DNA from: an uncultured Prevotella sp. | GTDB lineage: Bacteria > Bacteroidota > Bacteroidia > Bacteroidales > Bacteroidaceae | Length of the DNA: 64,000 nt | Reading direction: 5' to 3' | NCBI RefSeq assembly: GCF_946404925.1 | Contig: NZ_CAMJFM010000006.1 | Coordinates: forward strand, 1-64,000 | In this document: one piece after another, positions 33,352 to 43,014 of the stretch | How positions within the stretch are numbered: position 1 is the stretch's first letter | Layout of the letters: the number at the start of each line of letters is the position of its first letter | The notes under the pieces: model-generated | What the model was told of the DNA's origin: nothing | Databases searched by the model: none | Seen by the model: the letters and a program-made list of their open reading frames with translations, nothing else | Position numbers and translations under genes: made by a program

Positions 33352-35337
33352 ATGTTTAGTTACACATTATTCATCATGCTTCTGCCGCTGCTGTCGTTCA
33401 TCGTTCTTGGACTGGCTGGCATGAAGATGCAGCACAAGGTAGCCGGATTGATCGGTACCTGTTCACTGGGAATCGTCACTATACTCTCATACCTCACCGC
33501 CTTCCAGTACTTCGGTATGGATCGCGTGGATGGCGTATATCAGACATTTGTTCCGTACAACTTCACATGGTTGCCTCTGGGCAATCTGCACTTCGACCTC
33601 GGTATCCTGTTGGATCCTATCAGCGTGATGATGCTGATTGTGATCTCGACAGTATCGCTGATGGTTCATATCTACTCATTCGGCTATATGCACGGTGAGA
33701 AGGGATTCCAGCGTTACTACGCTTTCCTGAGTCTCTTCACCATGTCGATGCTGGGACTGGTGCTTGCCACTAACATCTTCCAGATGTACATGTTCTGGGA
33801 GTTGGTAGGTGTTTCTTCTTACCTGCTCATTGGTTTCTACTACCCATTGAAGCCTGCTATCGCTGCATCTAAGAAGGCATTCATCGTGACCCGCTTTGCT
33901 GATATGTTCTTCCTCGTAGGTATCCTGACCTTTGGTTACTTCGTTGATTCGTTCAGCTTCTCATTTGCTGGCGACATCGTGATGGGCCAGGGCACCACTC
34001 CATTTATCGAGGGTAACATCGCCAAGGCTGTGGCTGCTGGTGGATTTATCATTCCTACTGCACTGGTACTGATGTTTATTGGTGGTGCTGGTAAGAGTGC
34101 TATGTTCCCACTGCACATCTGGCTGCCAGATGCCATGGAGGGTCCAACTCCTGTATCAGCACTGATTCACGCTGCTACCATGGTTGTAGCTGGAGTGTTC
34201 CAGATAGCACGTATGTTCCCACTCTGGATTGAGTATGCACCTCAGGCTATGAGTATCGTGGTTTGGGTGGGTGTGTTTACCGCTTTCTATGCTGCTGCTG
34301 TAGCTTGCGCCCAGAGCGACATCAAGCGTGTGCTGGCATTCTCAACCATCTCGCAGATTGCATTCATGATGGTAGCCCTTGGCGTATCGCTGCCAGGACA
34401 TCATGGTGCCGTGCTCGACAACCACGCTCAGCTGGGTTACATGGCTGGTATGTTCCACCTGTTTACCCACGCTATGTTTAAGGCTTGTCTGTTCCTGGGC
34501 GCTGGATGTATCATCCATGCTGTTCACAGCAACGAGATGGCGCTGATGGGTGGTCTGCGCAAGTATATGCCTATCACTCACATCACCTTCCTCATCTCAT
34601 GTCTGGCCATCGCAGGTATTCCATTCTTCTCGGGCTTCAGCTCAAAGGATGAGATTATCACAGCCTGCATGGAGTACAGCCCTGTAGTAGGTTGGATCAT
34701 GACTGGTATTGCTGCCATGACTGCCTTCTATATGTTCCGCTTGTACTACGGTATCTTCTGGGGAACAGAGAACAAGGAGGCTCACGAGCATCATACACCA
34801 CATGAGGCTCCATTGACTATGACTATTCCATTGATCGTACTCTGCGTAATCACTGTTGGTGTTGGTGTTTACACCACACTGGGTGGATTCATGGAGTGGG
34901 GTGGCTCGTTCGGTAGCTACGTATCAGCTGCTGGTACCGATTACACCATCCACTTCAACACGCAGATTGCCCTTACCTCTACAGTTATTGCGATTCTGAG
35001 CATCTGTCTCGCCACCTATATCTATAAGGGTGAGAGCCAGCCTATTGCTGATCGCCTGTACAAGACGTTCCCAAAACTGCATCGTGCAGCTTACAAGCGT
35101 TTCTATCAGGACGAGATATGGCAGTATGTAACTCATCGTATCATCTTCCGCTGCGTTTCTACTCCTATTGCCTGGTTCGACCGTCACGTTGTTGATGGCA
35201 CATTCAACTTCCTGGCTTGGGGTGCTAACGAGGCTGGTGAGAGTATCCGCAGTTGGCAGAGTGGCGATGTTCGTCAGTATGCCGTTTGGTTCATCACGGG
35301 TACAGTTGCTTTGACATTAATCCTTTTATGCATCTAA
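33352..35337 (+). CDS. nuoL: NADH-quinone oxidoreductase subunit L
   Basis: A 661-aa antiporter-like proton-pumping subunit with about 16 spans. FWELVGVSSYLLIGFYY and the Lys-bearing span LHIWLPDAMEGPTPVSALIHAA are conserved, and the C-terminal lateral helix region is present. Confidence 0.97.
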   Translation: MFSYTLFIMLLPLLSFIVLGLAGMKMQHKVAGLIGTCSLGIVTILSYLTAFQYFGMDRVDGVYQTFVPYNFTWLPLGNLHFDLGILLDPISVMMLIVISTVSLMVHIYSFGYMHGEKGFQRYYAFLSLFTMSMLGLVLATNIFQMYMFWELVGVSSYLLIGFYYPLKPAIAASKKAFIVTRFADMFFLVGILTFGYFVDSFSFSFAGDIVMGQGTTPFIEGNIAKAVAAGGFIIPTALVLMFIGGAGKSAMFPLHIWLPDAMEGPTPVSALIHAATMVVAGVFQIARMFPLWIEYAPQAMSIVVWVGVFTAFYAAAVACAQSDIKRVLAFSTISQIAFMMVALGVSLPGHHGAVLDNHAQLGYMAGMFHLFTHAMFKACLFLGAGCIIHAVHSNEMALMGGLRKYMPITHITFLISCLAIAGIPFFSGFSSKDEIITACMEYSPVVGWIMTGIAAMTAFYMFRLYYGIFWGTENKEAHEHHTPHEAPLTMTIPLIVLCVITVGVGVYTTLGGFMEWGGSFGSYVSAAGTDYTIHFNTQIALTSTVIAILSICLATYIYKGESQPIADRLYKTFPKLHRAAYKRFYQDEIWQYVTHRIIFRCVSTPIAWFDRHVVDGTFNFLAWGANEAGESIRSWQSGDVRQYAVWFITGTVALTLILLCI

Positions 35338-35341
35338 AGAT

Positions 35342-36862
35342 ATGAGTATATTAAGTGTTTTCGTAATAATTCCCGCTCTGATGCTGTTGGGTCTTTGGCT
35401 TGCCAAGAACCTCAATCAGGTGCGTGGTGTGATGGTAACGGGAGCTTCGTGTCTGCTGGCCCTCTCTATATGGTTGACCATCTATTTCATCCAGGAGCGT
35501 GCAGCTGGTAACACAGCTGAGATGCTGCTCACTTACAGCACGCCTTGGTTCAAGCCTCTGAATATCGCTTACAGCGTAGGTGTCGACGGTATCTCTGTCG
35601 TTATGCTGCTGCTGTCGAGCATCATCGTGTTTACAGGTACTTTCGCCTCATGGCAGCTGAAGCCACTCACCAAGGAGTACTTCCTCTGGTTCACCCTGCT
35701 CAGCACAGGTGTGTTTGGCTTCTTCATCTCTACCGACCTGTTCACAATGTTCATGTTCTACGAGGTAGCTTTGATTCCAATGTATCTGCTGATTGGTGTT
35801 TGGGGTTCTGGTCGTAAGGAATACTCGGCCATGAAGCTTACCCTGATGCTGATGGGAGGTTCAGCTCTGCTGATTCTCGGATTGCTGGGTATCTACTACT
35901 TCAATGGACTCTACAGCGGTGAGTACACATTCGAGCTGACTACAATCGCAGCTAACCATGTTATTCCTGGACACATCCAGAATATCTTCTTCCCATTCAT
36001 CTTCATTGGATTCGGTGTACTGGGTGCTCTGTTCCCATTCCACACATGGTCTCCTGATGGTCATGCTTCAGCCCCTACAGCTGTATCAATGCTGCACGCT
36101 GGTGTGCTGATGAAGCTGGGAGGTTATGGCTGCTTCCGCGTAGCTATGTATCTGCTCCCTGAGGCTGCTCAGGATCTGTCATGGATCTTCCTCATCCTCA
36201 CTACTATCTCAGTAGTTTACGGTGCGCTCTCAGCTTGTGTACAGACTGACCTGAAGTATATCAATGCTTACTCATCTGTATCGCACTGTGGACTAGTATT
36301 GTTTGCGCTGCTGATGATGAGTCAGACAGCTGTTACAGGTGCTGTGCTGCAGATGCTGTCACACGGACTGATGACAGCCCTGTTCTTCGCCCTGATTGGT
36401 ATGATTTATGGCCGTACCCACACTCGTGACATCCGCGAGCTGGCTGGTCTGATGAAGATTATGCCTTTCCTGGCTGTAGGTTATGTAATCGCAGGTTTGG
36501 CTAACCTCGGACTTCCTGGTTTCTCAGGATTCATTGCTGAGATGACCATCTTTGTAGGTTCATTCGGTGCTCACCCAATGAGTGGCGACCCCAACTCTTC
36601 GTTCCGCATGGTGGCTACCATCATCGCATGTATGTCGATTGTTGTAACAGCAGTTTACATTCTGCGTGTGGTTGGTAAGATTCTGTATGGCGAGGTTGAG
36701 AACAAACACTTCCTGGAGCTCACTGATGCTACATGGGACGAGCGCGTTGCTGTTATCTGCTTGATTTTCTGTGTGGCTGGTCTTGGTAGCTTCCCATTCT
36801 GGGTTAGTGATATCATCTCGCCTGCTGCAGGAACAATCCTTGAGTCAATTGGTGTAATGTAA
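35342..36862 (+). CDS. nuoM: NADH-quinone oxidoreductase subunit M
   Basis: A 506-aa antiporter-like subunit. FMFYEVALIPMYLLIGVWG carries the functional Glu, and FPFHTWSPDGHASAPTAVSM the conserved middle span. It starts 4 bases after nuoL. Confidence 0.97.
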   Translation: MSILSVFVIIPALMLLGLWLAKNLNQVRGVMVTGASCLLALSIWLTIYFIQERAAGNTAEMLLTYSTPWFKPLNIAYSVGVDGISVVMLLLSSIIVFTGTFASWQLKPLTKEYFLWFTLLSTGVFGFFISTDLFTMFMFYEVALIPMYLLIGVWGSGRKEYSAMKLTLMLMGGSALLILGLLGIYYFNGLYSGEYTFELTTIAANHVIPGHIQNIFFPFIFIGFGVLGALFPFHTWSPDGHASAPTAVSMLHAGVLMKLGGYGCFRVAMYLLPEAAQDLSWIFLILTTISVVYGALSACVQTDLKYINAYSSVSHCGLVLFALLMMSQTAVTGAVLQMLSHGLMTALFFALIGMIYGRTHTRDIRELAGLMKIMPFLAVGYVIAGLANLGLPGFSGFIAEMTIFVGSFGAHPMSGDPNSSFRMVATIIACMSIVVTAVYILRVVGKILYGEVENKHFLELTDATWDERVAVICLIFCVAGLGSFPFWVSDIISPAAGTILESIGVM

Positions 36863-36881
36863 AGATAGGAGGACTAAAGAT

Positions 36882-38306
36882 ATGAATTATAGTGATTTTT
36901 TTAATATGGTTCCAGAGTTTACACTCGTGTTTGCTCTGTTGGTAGTCTTCTTTATGGACTTCTTCAGCCCTCGTACACCTGAGCGCAAAGCTTATCTTGG
37001 CATAGCTACAATCATTATGCTGATGCCTGTTATCTCTACTAGCTTTATGGCTGAGCCATCTACTGCTTTTGGAGGTATCTACGTTGCATCTGATGCGATC
37101 AATGCTATGAAGGCTATCTTGGCGTTTGGTACACTTGTTGTGGTTATCATGTCGAAGAGCTGGGTTGAGAGCAACTGGAAACTCTCTGGTGAGTTCTATA
37201 TGTTGCTGCTCAGCACGTTGCTGGGTATGTTCATGATGATGTCGAGCGGCTCGTTCCTGATGTTCTTCCTTGGACTTGAGACAGCTTCAGTGCCTCTGGC
37301 ATGTATGGTGGCTTTCGATCGCAAACGTAAGGAAAGTGCTGAGGGTGCTGCTAAGTATATCCTTGTGGCTACATTCTCAAGTGGTGTTATGTTGTTCGGT
37401 ATTTCGTTCATCTATGCTGCTACGGGCACTCTCTACTTCGACGATGTGGCTCAGGCTGTTACAGGTTCACCTCTGTGCATCATGGGCTTGGCATTCTTCT
37501 TCAGTGGACTTGGCTTCAAGATTTCACTCGTACCATTCCACTTCTGGACTGCTGACACCTATCAGGGTGCTCCAACTCCAGTAACTGGCTATCTAAGTGT
37601 CATCTCAAAGGGTGCTGCAGCTATCACACTGTGCACCATCCTGATGAAGGCCTTCCAGCCAATGGTTGAGTATTGGGACTATATGCTCTATGTAGTCATC
37701 GTGCTCTCTATCACTGTGGCTAACCTGTTTGCCATCCGTCAGAGTGAGCTCAAGCGCTTCATGGCGTTCAGTTCTATCTCTCAGGCTGGATACATCATGC
37801 TGGCTGTGGTTGGTAACTCTCAGCTGGGCGTAGCTGCGTTGACTTACTATGTACTTGTTTACATCGTAGCTAACATGGCTGTGTTCACTGTTATTAATGT
37901 GGTAGAGCAGAACAATAATGGTCGCACTGATATGGTTGCCTACAATGGTTTCTATCAGACCAATCCCAAGCTTAGCTTCCTGATGACGCTGGCTTTGTTC
38001 TCGCTGGCTGGTATTCCTCCATTTGCAGGTATGTTCTCTAAGTTCTTTGTATTCATGGCTGGTGTGCAGAACGGCGAGCCTATGGCCTACTTCGTAGTGT
38101 TCATTGCTTTGGTTAACACCGTAGTATCACTTTACTACTATCTGCTCATCGTTAAGGCTATGTACATCACAAAGACAGATACGCCTCTGCCAACATTCAC
38201 AAGCGATGAGGGTACTAAGATTGCTCTTGGCATCTGTACTGCTGGTATCGCTCTGTTCGGAGTTGTAAGCTACGTATATGAGTGGATTGCTGCAGCAGGT
38301 TTCTAA
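36882..38306 (+). CDS. nuoN: NADH-quinone oxidoreductase subunit N
   Basis: A 474-aa antiporter-like subunit; FHFWTADTYQGAPTPVTGYL is the diagnostic span. Last gene of the operon, followed after 33 bases by a strong terminator. Confidence 0.96.
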   Translation: MNYSDFFNMVPEFTLVFALLVVFFMDFFSPRTPERKAYLGIATIIMLMPVISTSFMAEPSTAFGGIYVASDAINAMKAILAFGTLVVVIMSKSWVESNWKLSGEFYMLLLSTLLGMFMMMSSGSFLMFFLGLETASVPLACMVAFDRKRKESAEGAAKYILVATFSSGVMLFGISFIYAATGTLYFDDVAQAVTGSPLCIMGLAFFFSGLGFKISLVPFHFWTADTYQGAPTPVTGYLSVISKGAAAITLCTILMKAFQPMVEYWDYMLYVVIVLSITVANLFAIRQSELKRFMAFSSISQAGYIMLAVVGNSQLGVAALTYYVLVYIVANMAVFTVINVVEQNNNGRTDMVAYNGFYQTNPKLSFLMTLALFSLAGIPPFAGMFSKFFVFMAGVQNGEPMAYFVVFIALVNTVVSLYYYLLIVKAMYITKTDTPLPTFTSDEGTKIALGICTAGIALFGVVSYVYEWIAAAGF

Positions 38307-38339
38307 AAGTAGATTAGTTTAGACTGATAATAACTTTTC

Positions 38340-38380
38340 TGAATCCCGATGAATCATTAGAGTCGTCGGGATTCATTTAT
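38340..38380 (+). terminator. nuo operon terminator
   Basis: A 10-base-pair stem TGAATCCCGA (38340-38349) with TCGGGATTCA (38366-38375), then TTTATTA. Confidence 0.85.
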
Positions 38381-38392
38381 TACTAAAGCAAC

Positions 38393-39103
38393 ATGAAATA
38401 TAAGGATTTGTTCATTGATTTCGACGATACGCTCTACGATACCCATGGTAATGCCGTCATCGCATTACGTGAGACGTTTGATGCGTTCACGCTATCGCAG
38501 TATTTTGATAATCCTCAGACCTTTTACGATACATATTGGGAAGCCAATATTGATTTGTGGTTGCGCTATTCAAAAGAAGAAATAACGCGTGATTATCTGA
38601 TTGTAGAGCGATTCCGTAGACCTCTGAGCGAGGGTAGGGGCTTGGATGTTACAGAGCAGCTTTGTCTTGAGATGAATGATGTATTTCTTGATTTCTGCTC
38701 AAACAAGCCAGGAGTAGTTGATGGTGCGCACGAGTTAATGGACTATCTGAAATCAAAGGGTTATCGCATGCATATGACGAGTAACGGATTCCATGAGGTG
38801 CAGTATAAGAAACTTGCTGCTTGTGGACTGCGTGACTACTTTGATACCATCATCCTGAGCGAGGATGCTGGCGCAAACAAGCCATCGCAGGCATTCTTTG
38901 ATTATGCTTTCGATAAGACCAACGCCAATCCGGAAGCTACACTGATGATTGGTGATAATTTGCAGACAGATATCAAAGGTGCGATGGCTGCTGGTTTAGA
39001 TGCTTTGTTGTTTAACCGTTGGGATTATGACATAAAAAGTGGAGACCCTGAGGCCCCCACTTATATGGTATCTAAACTGCTTGACATCAAGCAGATTATT
39101 TAG
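38393..39103 (+). CDS. YjjG-family HAD nucleotidase
   Basis: A 236-aa HAD-superfamily phosphatase most like YjjG noncanonical pyrimidine nucleotidases. Motif I is DFDDTLYD (8-15), motif II MTSNG near 126, a Lys in ANKPSQAFFDYA near 163, and motif III/IV IGDNLQTDIKGA near 188. It probably removes phosphate from nucleoside monophosphates, perhaps as house cleaning of damaged pyrimidines. It converges with rny, 5 bases apart. Confidence 0.85.
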   Translation: MKYKDLFIDFDDTLYDTHGNAVIALRETFDAFTLSQYFDNPQTFYDTYWEANIDLWLRYSKEEITRDYLIVERFRRPLSEGRGLDVTEQLCLEMNDVFLDFCSNKPGVVDGAHELMDYLKSKGYRMHMTSNGFHEVQYKKLAACGLRDYFDTIILSEDAGANKPSQAFFDYAFDKTNANPEATLMIGDNLQTDIKGAMAAGLDALLFNRWDYDIKSGDPEAPTYMVSKLLDIKQII

Positions 39104-39108
39104 ACTTG

Positions 39109-40650
39109 TTATTTAGCATAAGCTACTGAACGAGTCTCGCGGATAACGGTAATCTTAACCTGACCTGGATAAGTCATCTCGTTCTGAATCTTAGTTGCAA
39201 TATCGGTGCTGAGGGCTTCGCTCTCGGCATCGTTCATCTTATCGGCACCTACAATCACACGGAGCTCACGACCAGCCTGGATGGCGTAGGTCTTGGTAAC
39301 ACCAGGATAGCTCATTGCAATAGCCTCAAGATCGTTAAGACGCTTGATGTAAGCCTCTACAATCTCACGACGTGCACCAGGACGAGCACCTGAGATAGCA
39401 TCGCACACCTGAACGATAGGAGCCAGCAGAGTCTGCATCTCCATCTCATCGTGGTGAGCACCAATAGCATTGCAGATGTCGGGCTTCTCCTTGAACTTCT
39501 CTGCAATCTTGGCGCCATAAATTGCGTGTGGCAATTCACTCTCCTCATCGGGCACCTTACCAATATCGTGCAACAATCCTGCACGCTTTGCTTTCTTTGG
39601 ATTCAAACCAAGCTCAGAAGCCATTACAGCACAGAGGTTGGCAGTCTCGCGAGCGTGCTGAAGCAGATTCTGTCCGTATGAAGAACGATACTTCATCTTA
39701 CCAATGATGCGAATCAACTCTGGATGCAAACCGTGAACACCAAGGTCGATAGCTGTACGCTTACCTGTCTCGATGATTTCGTTATCAAGCTGCTTCTTAA
39801 CCTTAGCCACAACCTCCTCGATACGTGCGGGGTGGATACGACCATCGCTAACCAACTGGTGAAGAGCCAGACGACATACCTCACGGCGAACAGGATCGAA
39901 ACCAGAGATGACGATAGCCTCAGGCGTATCATCAACTACGATTTCAACACCAGCAGCAGCCTCGAGTGCACGGATGTTACGACCCTCGCGACCAATGATA
40001 CGACCCTTAACCTCGTCGTTCTCAATATGGAATACGCTTACAGAGTTCTCGATGGCTGTTTCAGTAGCTACACGCTGGATGGTCTGGATAACTATTTTCT
40101 TGGCCTGAGCATTAGCGTTGAGCTTAGCCTCGTCCATAATCTCGTTGATATAGCTTGCTGCAGCTGTCTTGGCCTCGTCCTTCATTGATTCTATCAGACG
40201 ATTCTTAGCTTCTTCAGCGCTAAGACCTGAAACTTCTTCCAGTTTCTCACGCTCCTTAAGCTGCATCTTTTCAAGCTCCTCAGCTTTTACAGAAAGCAGT
40301 TTCTTTTCGTTGTCAACTCGCTGCTGCATGTTGTCGAGCTCGTTCTTACGGCGACCCAGTTCCTCCTGGCGCTGGTTGAGCGAAATCTCGCGCTGCTTCA
40401 GCTTATTCTCACTCTGCTGGATGTGCTGATTGCGCTGCTGCACCTCCTTTTCCAACTCGCTCTTCTTGTTGATGAATTTCTCCTTCACCTCGAGCAGTTT
40501 CTTCTCCTTTATGACATCAGCCTGTTTTGTGGCTGTGTCAATCATTTCATTGTATTTCCCCTTCAGTACGTAGCGGAATACAAGGTATCCACAGACTCCT
40601 CCAAGTGCGAGGGCGCCTGCGGCGATCAGTAGTACAAAAATTAGTTCCAT
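39109..40650 (-). CDS. rny: ribonuclease Y
   Basis: A 513-aa membrane-anchored endoribonuclease that starts mRNA decay. It has an N-terminal span (4-24), a long coiled coil (about 30-200), a KH domain ([17 protein letters not shown] near 220) and an HD domain ([12 protein letters not shown] and GAHHDEME) with the metal ligands. Confidence 0.97.
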   Translation of the reverse strand: MELIFVLLIAAGALALGGVCGYLVFRYVLKGKYNEMIDTATKQADVIKEKKLLEVKEKFINKKSELEKEVQQRNQHIQQSENKLKQREISLNQRQEELGRRKNELDNMQQRVDNEKKLLSVKAEELEKMQLKEREKLEEVSGLSAEEAKNRLIESMKDEAKTAAASYINEIMDEAKLNANAQAKKIVIQTIQRVATETAIENSVSVFHIENDEVKGRIIGREGRNIRALEAAAGVEIVVDDTPEAIVISGFDPVRREVCRLALHQLVSDGRIHPARIEEVVAKVKKQLDNEIIETGKRTAIDLGVHGLHPELIRIIGKMKYRSSYGQNLLQHARETANLCAVMASELGLNPKKAKRAGLLHDIGKVPDEESELPHAIYGAKIAEKFKEKPDICNAIGAHHDEMEMQTLLAPIVQVCDAISGARPGARREIVEAYIKRLNDLEAIAMSYPGVTKTYAIQAGRELRVIVGADKMNDAESEALSTDIATKIQNEMTYPGQVKITVIRETRSVAYAK

Positions 40651-40677
40651 ATAAAATCTATGTTAATAAAAATATTC

Positions 40678-40977
40678 TCACTTAAGGGCTTCCTCGATTT
40701 CAGAAGTCAATTTAGTGAGAATACTATTATAAGGATCAGTGTCGTTGTTGCCACGCTCACGCTCGTACATAAGGGCGATGTCGATAAGCGTCATAAGCGC
40801 TATCGTATGTTCACCCTTTTTACCCTTATATGCCTGTGAATAGGCATTATAACGGTCGGTAATGAGTTTGGCTGCCTTACGATAGAATTCCTCGTCGGAA
40901 CGCTTGATGGTTACTTCGATTTCTTCGTCGTAGACGTGCAACCTGATATGTAGTTTCTCGTTATTCACTTCTGTCAT
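40678..40977 (-). CDS. zapA: cell division protein ZapA-like
   Basis: A 99-aa cytoplasmic protein that matches the short ZapA family, which bundles FtsZ at the division site: an N-terminal beta part (LHIRLHVYDEEIEVTI) and a C-terminal helix. I chose the ATG at 40977; an in-frame ATG at 41022 would overlap the upstream coiled-coil gene by about 30 bases. This order (coiled-coil gene, zapA, rny) is common in Bacteroidales as far as I recall. Confidence 0.85.
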   Translation of the reverse strand: MTEVNNEKLHIRLHVYDEEIEVTIKRSDEEFYRKAAKLITDRYNAYSQAYKGKKGEHTIALMTLIDIALMYERERGNNDTDPYNSILTKLTSEIEEALK

Positions 40978-40991
40978 TGTGGGCACCTCGT

Positions 40992-41288
40992 TTATTGTTC
41001 GTCGCTCAGAATGGCGATGCATTTGTTCACGTTCCGTATCATCTTCTGTACGCGGGCTTTCGCGCCTTCCAAATCTCCATCGGTGATTTGCATCATTTTC
41101 GCCATTTTCAGTGAATTGTAATCATTGTCCGCCTGAGTCAGCTTGGCCTGCAGGTCGCTAATCTCCTGCTTACCCTTTTCAATTTGCGCGCGGAGCTCTG
41201 AATTCTCCTGTTTCAACTGCTTGAAATGGAGAATCATCTGCCGTACACGCGTTTCGAACGCCAATATTGCCTCCTCGTTTGAACTCAT
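40992..41288 (-). CDS. small coiled-coil protein upstream of zapA
   Basis: A 98-aa protein with a heptad-rich helix (about 15-65: VRQMILHFKQLKQENSELRA and onward). It resembles the small coiled-coil proteins that accompany ZapA, such as ZapB-type partners, but homology cannot be shown here. Probably co-transcribed with zapA. A TAACTTTG box lies 20 bases upstream. Confidence 0.7.
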   Translation of the reverse strand: MSSNEEAILAFETRVRQMILHFKQLKQENSELRAQIEKGKQEISDLQAKLTQADNDYNSLKMAKMMQITDGDLEGAKARVQKMIRNVNKCIAILSDEQ

Positions 41289-41307
41289 GATATAACTATT
41301 TGGTGTA

Positions 41308-41315
41308 CAAAGTTA
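41308..41315 (-). promoter_or_regulatory. promoter -7 box of the coiled-coil/zapA genes
   Basis: Reverse strand TAACTTTG. No TTTG box is clear at 20 bases upstream. Confidence 0.45.
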
Positions 41316-41372
41316 TATAAATTATCTATTAAAGAATAGCCTTATAGCTATATTTTAAGATATTTTAAACTT

Positions 41373-41993
41373 TTACTTCTCGTCTTGAGCAGGCTTGGGT
41401 TCTTTCTTTGCCAGCATAACTACCTTATAAACAAAGTCGGTAACCCATTTCTGAGAAAAACCAAGACGGCGATTATATTCACGTACGGCTACAATACTCT
41501 TCAGTACTGCAGGGTCGGTAAAGTCGTTCTTATTGAAGATGTCGTTTACGGTTTTCTCGGTCATTGTATAGATGGCCTTCTTCATGAATCCAGGCAGACG
41601 GAGTTTGAACTTCATCAGATTGCCTGTCAGCATCATGATATCCTGTGTGAAGCCCTGGAACTGCAGCAGATATGTCTGTGCATCCTGAACTTTCTTACAA
41701 CGCTTACGCAAACTGGCATCGATTTCCTTGAAGAAATCATCCTCCATACCATACATGCTCTTCAGCATGTTCTTACAGCGACTGCGTTCGCCTACACCAA
41801 GTTTATTGTTTACTGTTGCAACCTTCAGTGTGGTTTTAAATACACGCAGGTCGGGTAGGGCTGCCAGATTTGTAATACCAAGATCTGCCGCCATAGCAGC
41901 TTGGAAATATACGCGGATAAGAGTCATGAAATCCTCCATGCCGCCCACCTTCTGTTCGTCCTTATTTCCAAATAATTTATTCCAAAATCCCAT
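41373..41993 (-). CDS. Bacteroidales protein of unknown function
   Basis: A 206-aa basic, soluble, mostly helical protein without a signal peptide that I do not recognise as a named family. The N terminus MGFWNKLFGNKDEQK is a short amphipathic segment, often seen in membrane-associating proteins. It has its own -7 box at 42025-42032, divergent from rmlA. Confidence 0.6.
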   Translation of the reverse strand: MGFWNKLFGNKDEQKVGGMEDFMTLIRVYFQAAMAADLGITNLAALPDLRVFKTTLKVATVNNKLGVGERSRCKNMLKSMYGMEDDFFKEIDASLRKRCKKVQDAQTYLLQFQGFTQDIMMLTGNLMKFKLRLPGFMKKAIYTMTEKTVNDIFNKNDFTDPAVLKSIVAVREYNRRLGFSQKWVTDFVYKVVMLAKKEPKPAQDEK

Positions 41994-42024
41994 AATTCCT
42001 TATTAAAAGTTTATAAATCGCCTG

Positions 42025-42032
42025 CAAAGTTA
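42025..42032 (-). promoter_or_regulatory. promoter -7 box of the 206-aa protein gene
   Basis: Reverse strand TAACTTTG, 31 bases before the ATG. Confidence 0.5.
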
Positions 42033-42073
42033 GTAAATTTTTTGCAATTATCGCTTAATTCGTACTTTTTTCT

Positions 42074-42081
42074 TATCTTTG
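42074..42081 (+). promoter_or_regulatory. rmlA promoter -7 box
   Basis: TATCTTTG, 25 bases before the rmlA ATG. Confidence 0.6.
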
Positions 42082-42106
42082 CACCAAATTTAAAATTATA
42101 GTAATT

Positions 42107-42979
42107 ATGAAAGGAATAGTTTTAGCAGGTGGTTCTGGGACACGTCTTTACCCAATCACTAAGGGAATCAGCAAGCAGTTGATCCCCATTTTCGATAAAC
42201 CCATGATCTATTATCCTGTCTCAGCATTGATGTTGGCTGGCATTCGTGAGATTCTTATTATTTCGACTCCACACGATTTGCCTGGATTTAAACGTCTGCT
42301 TGGCGATGGTTCTGATCTTGGTGTTCGTTTCGAGTATGCTGAGCAGCCTTCGCCCGATGGATTGGCACAGGCTTTTATTATTGGCGAGAAGTTTATTGGC
42401 GACGATTGCGCTTGCTTGGTACTTGGTGATAATATCTTCTATGGTTCTGGTTTTACAGGCCTGCTTAAAGAGAGTGTTGAGAATGCTGAGAAGCATGGTC
42501 TGGCTACAGTGTTCGGATACTATGTAAACGATCCTGAGCGCTATGGCGTTGCTGAGTTTGATGCTGATGGAAACTGCCTTAGCATCGAAGAGAAACCAGC
42601 TAACCCCAAGTCGAATTATGCAGTTGTTGGATTGTATTTCTATCCAAACAGCGTGGTTGATATCGCTAAGCATATCAAACCATCTGCTCGTGGCGAACTT
42701 GAAATCACCACTGTCAATCAGGAGTATCTGGCACAGAAGAAGCTGAAGGTACAGACACTGCAGCGTGGTTTCGCTTGGCTTGATACAGGTACTCACGATT
42801 CTCTCTCGGAGGCTTCTACATTCATCGAAGTTATCGAGAAACGCCAGGGATTAAAGGTGGCTTGTCTTGAGGAAATCGCATTCAAACGCGGTTGGATCAG
42901 CAAAGAGAAACTCGAGGAGGTTGCCAAACCGATGGCGAAGAATGATTATGGAAAGTATCTTCTGAGTCTGATTAAATAA
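42107..42979 (+). CDS. rmlA: glucose-1-phosphate thymidylyltransferase
   Basis: A 290-aa cytoplasmic enzyme making dTDP-glucose for dTDP-rhamnose. The signature [18 protein letters not shown] lies at 8-25 and [20 protein letters not shown] near 160. A single gene with its own promoter and terminator; the reductase gene rfbD is about 10 kb away, so the rhamnose pathway is scattered. Confidence 0.97.
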   Translation: MKGIVLAGGSGTRLYPITKGISKQLIPIFDKPMIYYPVSALMLAGIREILIISTPHDLPGFKRLLGDGSDLGVRFEYAEQPSPDGLAQAFIIGEKFIGDDCACLVLGDNIFYGSGFTGLLKESVENAEKHGLATVFGYYVNDPERYGVAEFDADGNCLSIEEKPANPKSNYAVVGLYFYPNSVVDIAKHIKPSARGELEITTVNQEYLAQKKLKVQTLQRGFAWLDTGTHDSLSEASTFIEVIEKRQGLKVACLEEIAFKRGWISKEKLEEVAKPMAKNDYGKYLLSLIK

Positions 42980-42987
42980 AAAAAAAG

Positions 42988-43013
42988 AATCCCGCAAATT
43001 GCGGGATTTCTTA
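42988..43013. terminator. bidirectional terminator between rmlA and the kinase fusion gene
   Basis: The stem AATCCCGC/GCGGGATT with a 5-base loop, A-run on one side and TTTCTTATTT on the other, lies between convergent genes. Confidence 0.9.
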
Positions 43014-43014
43014 T

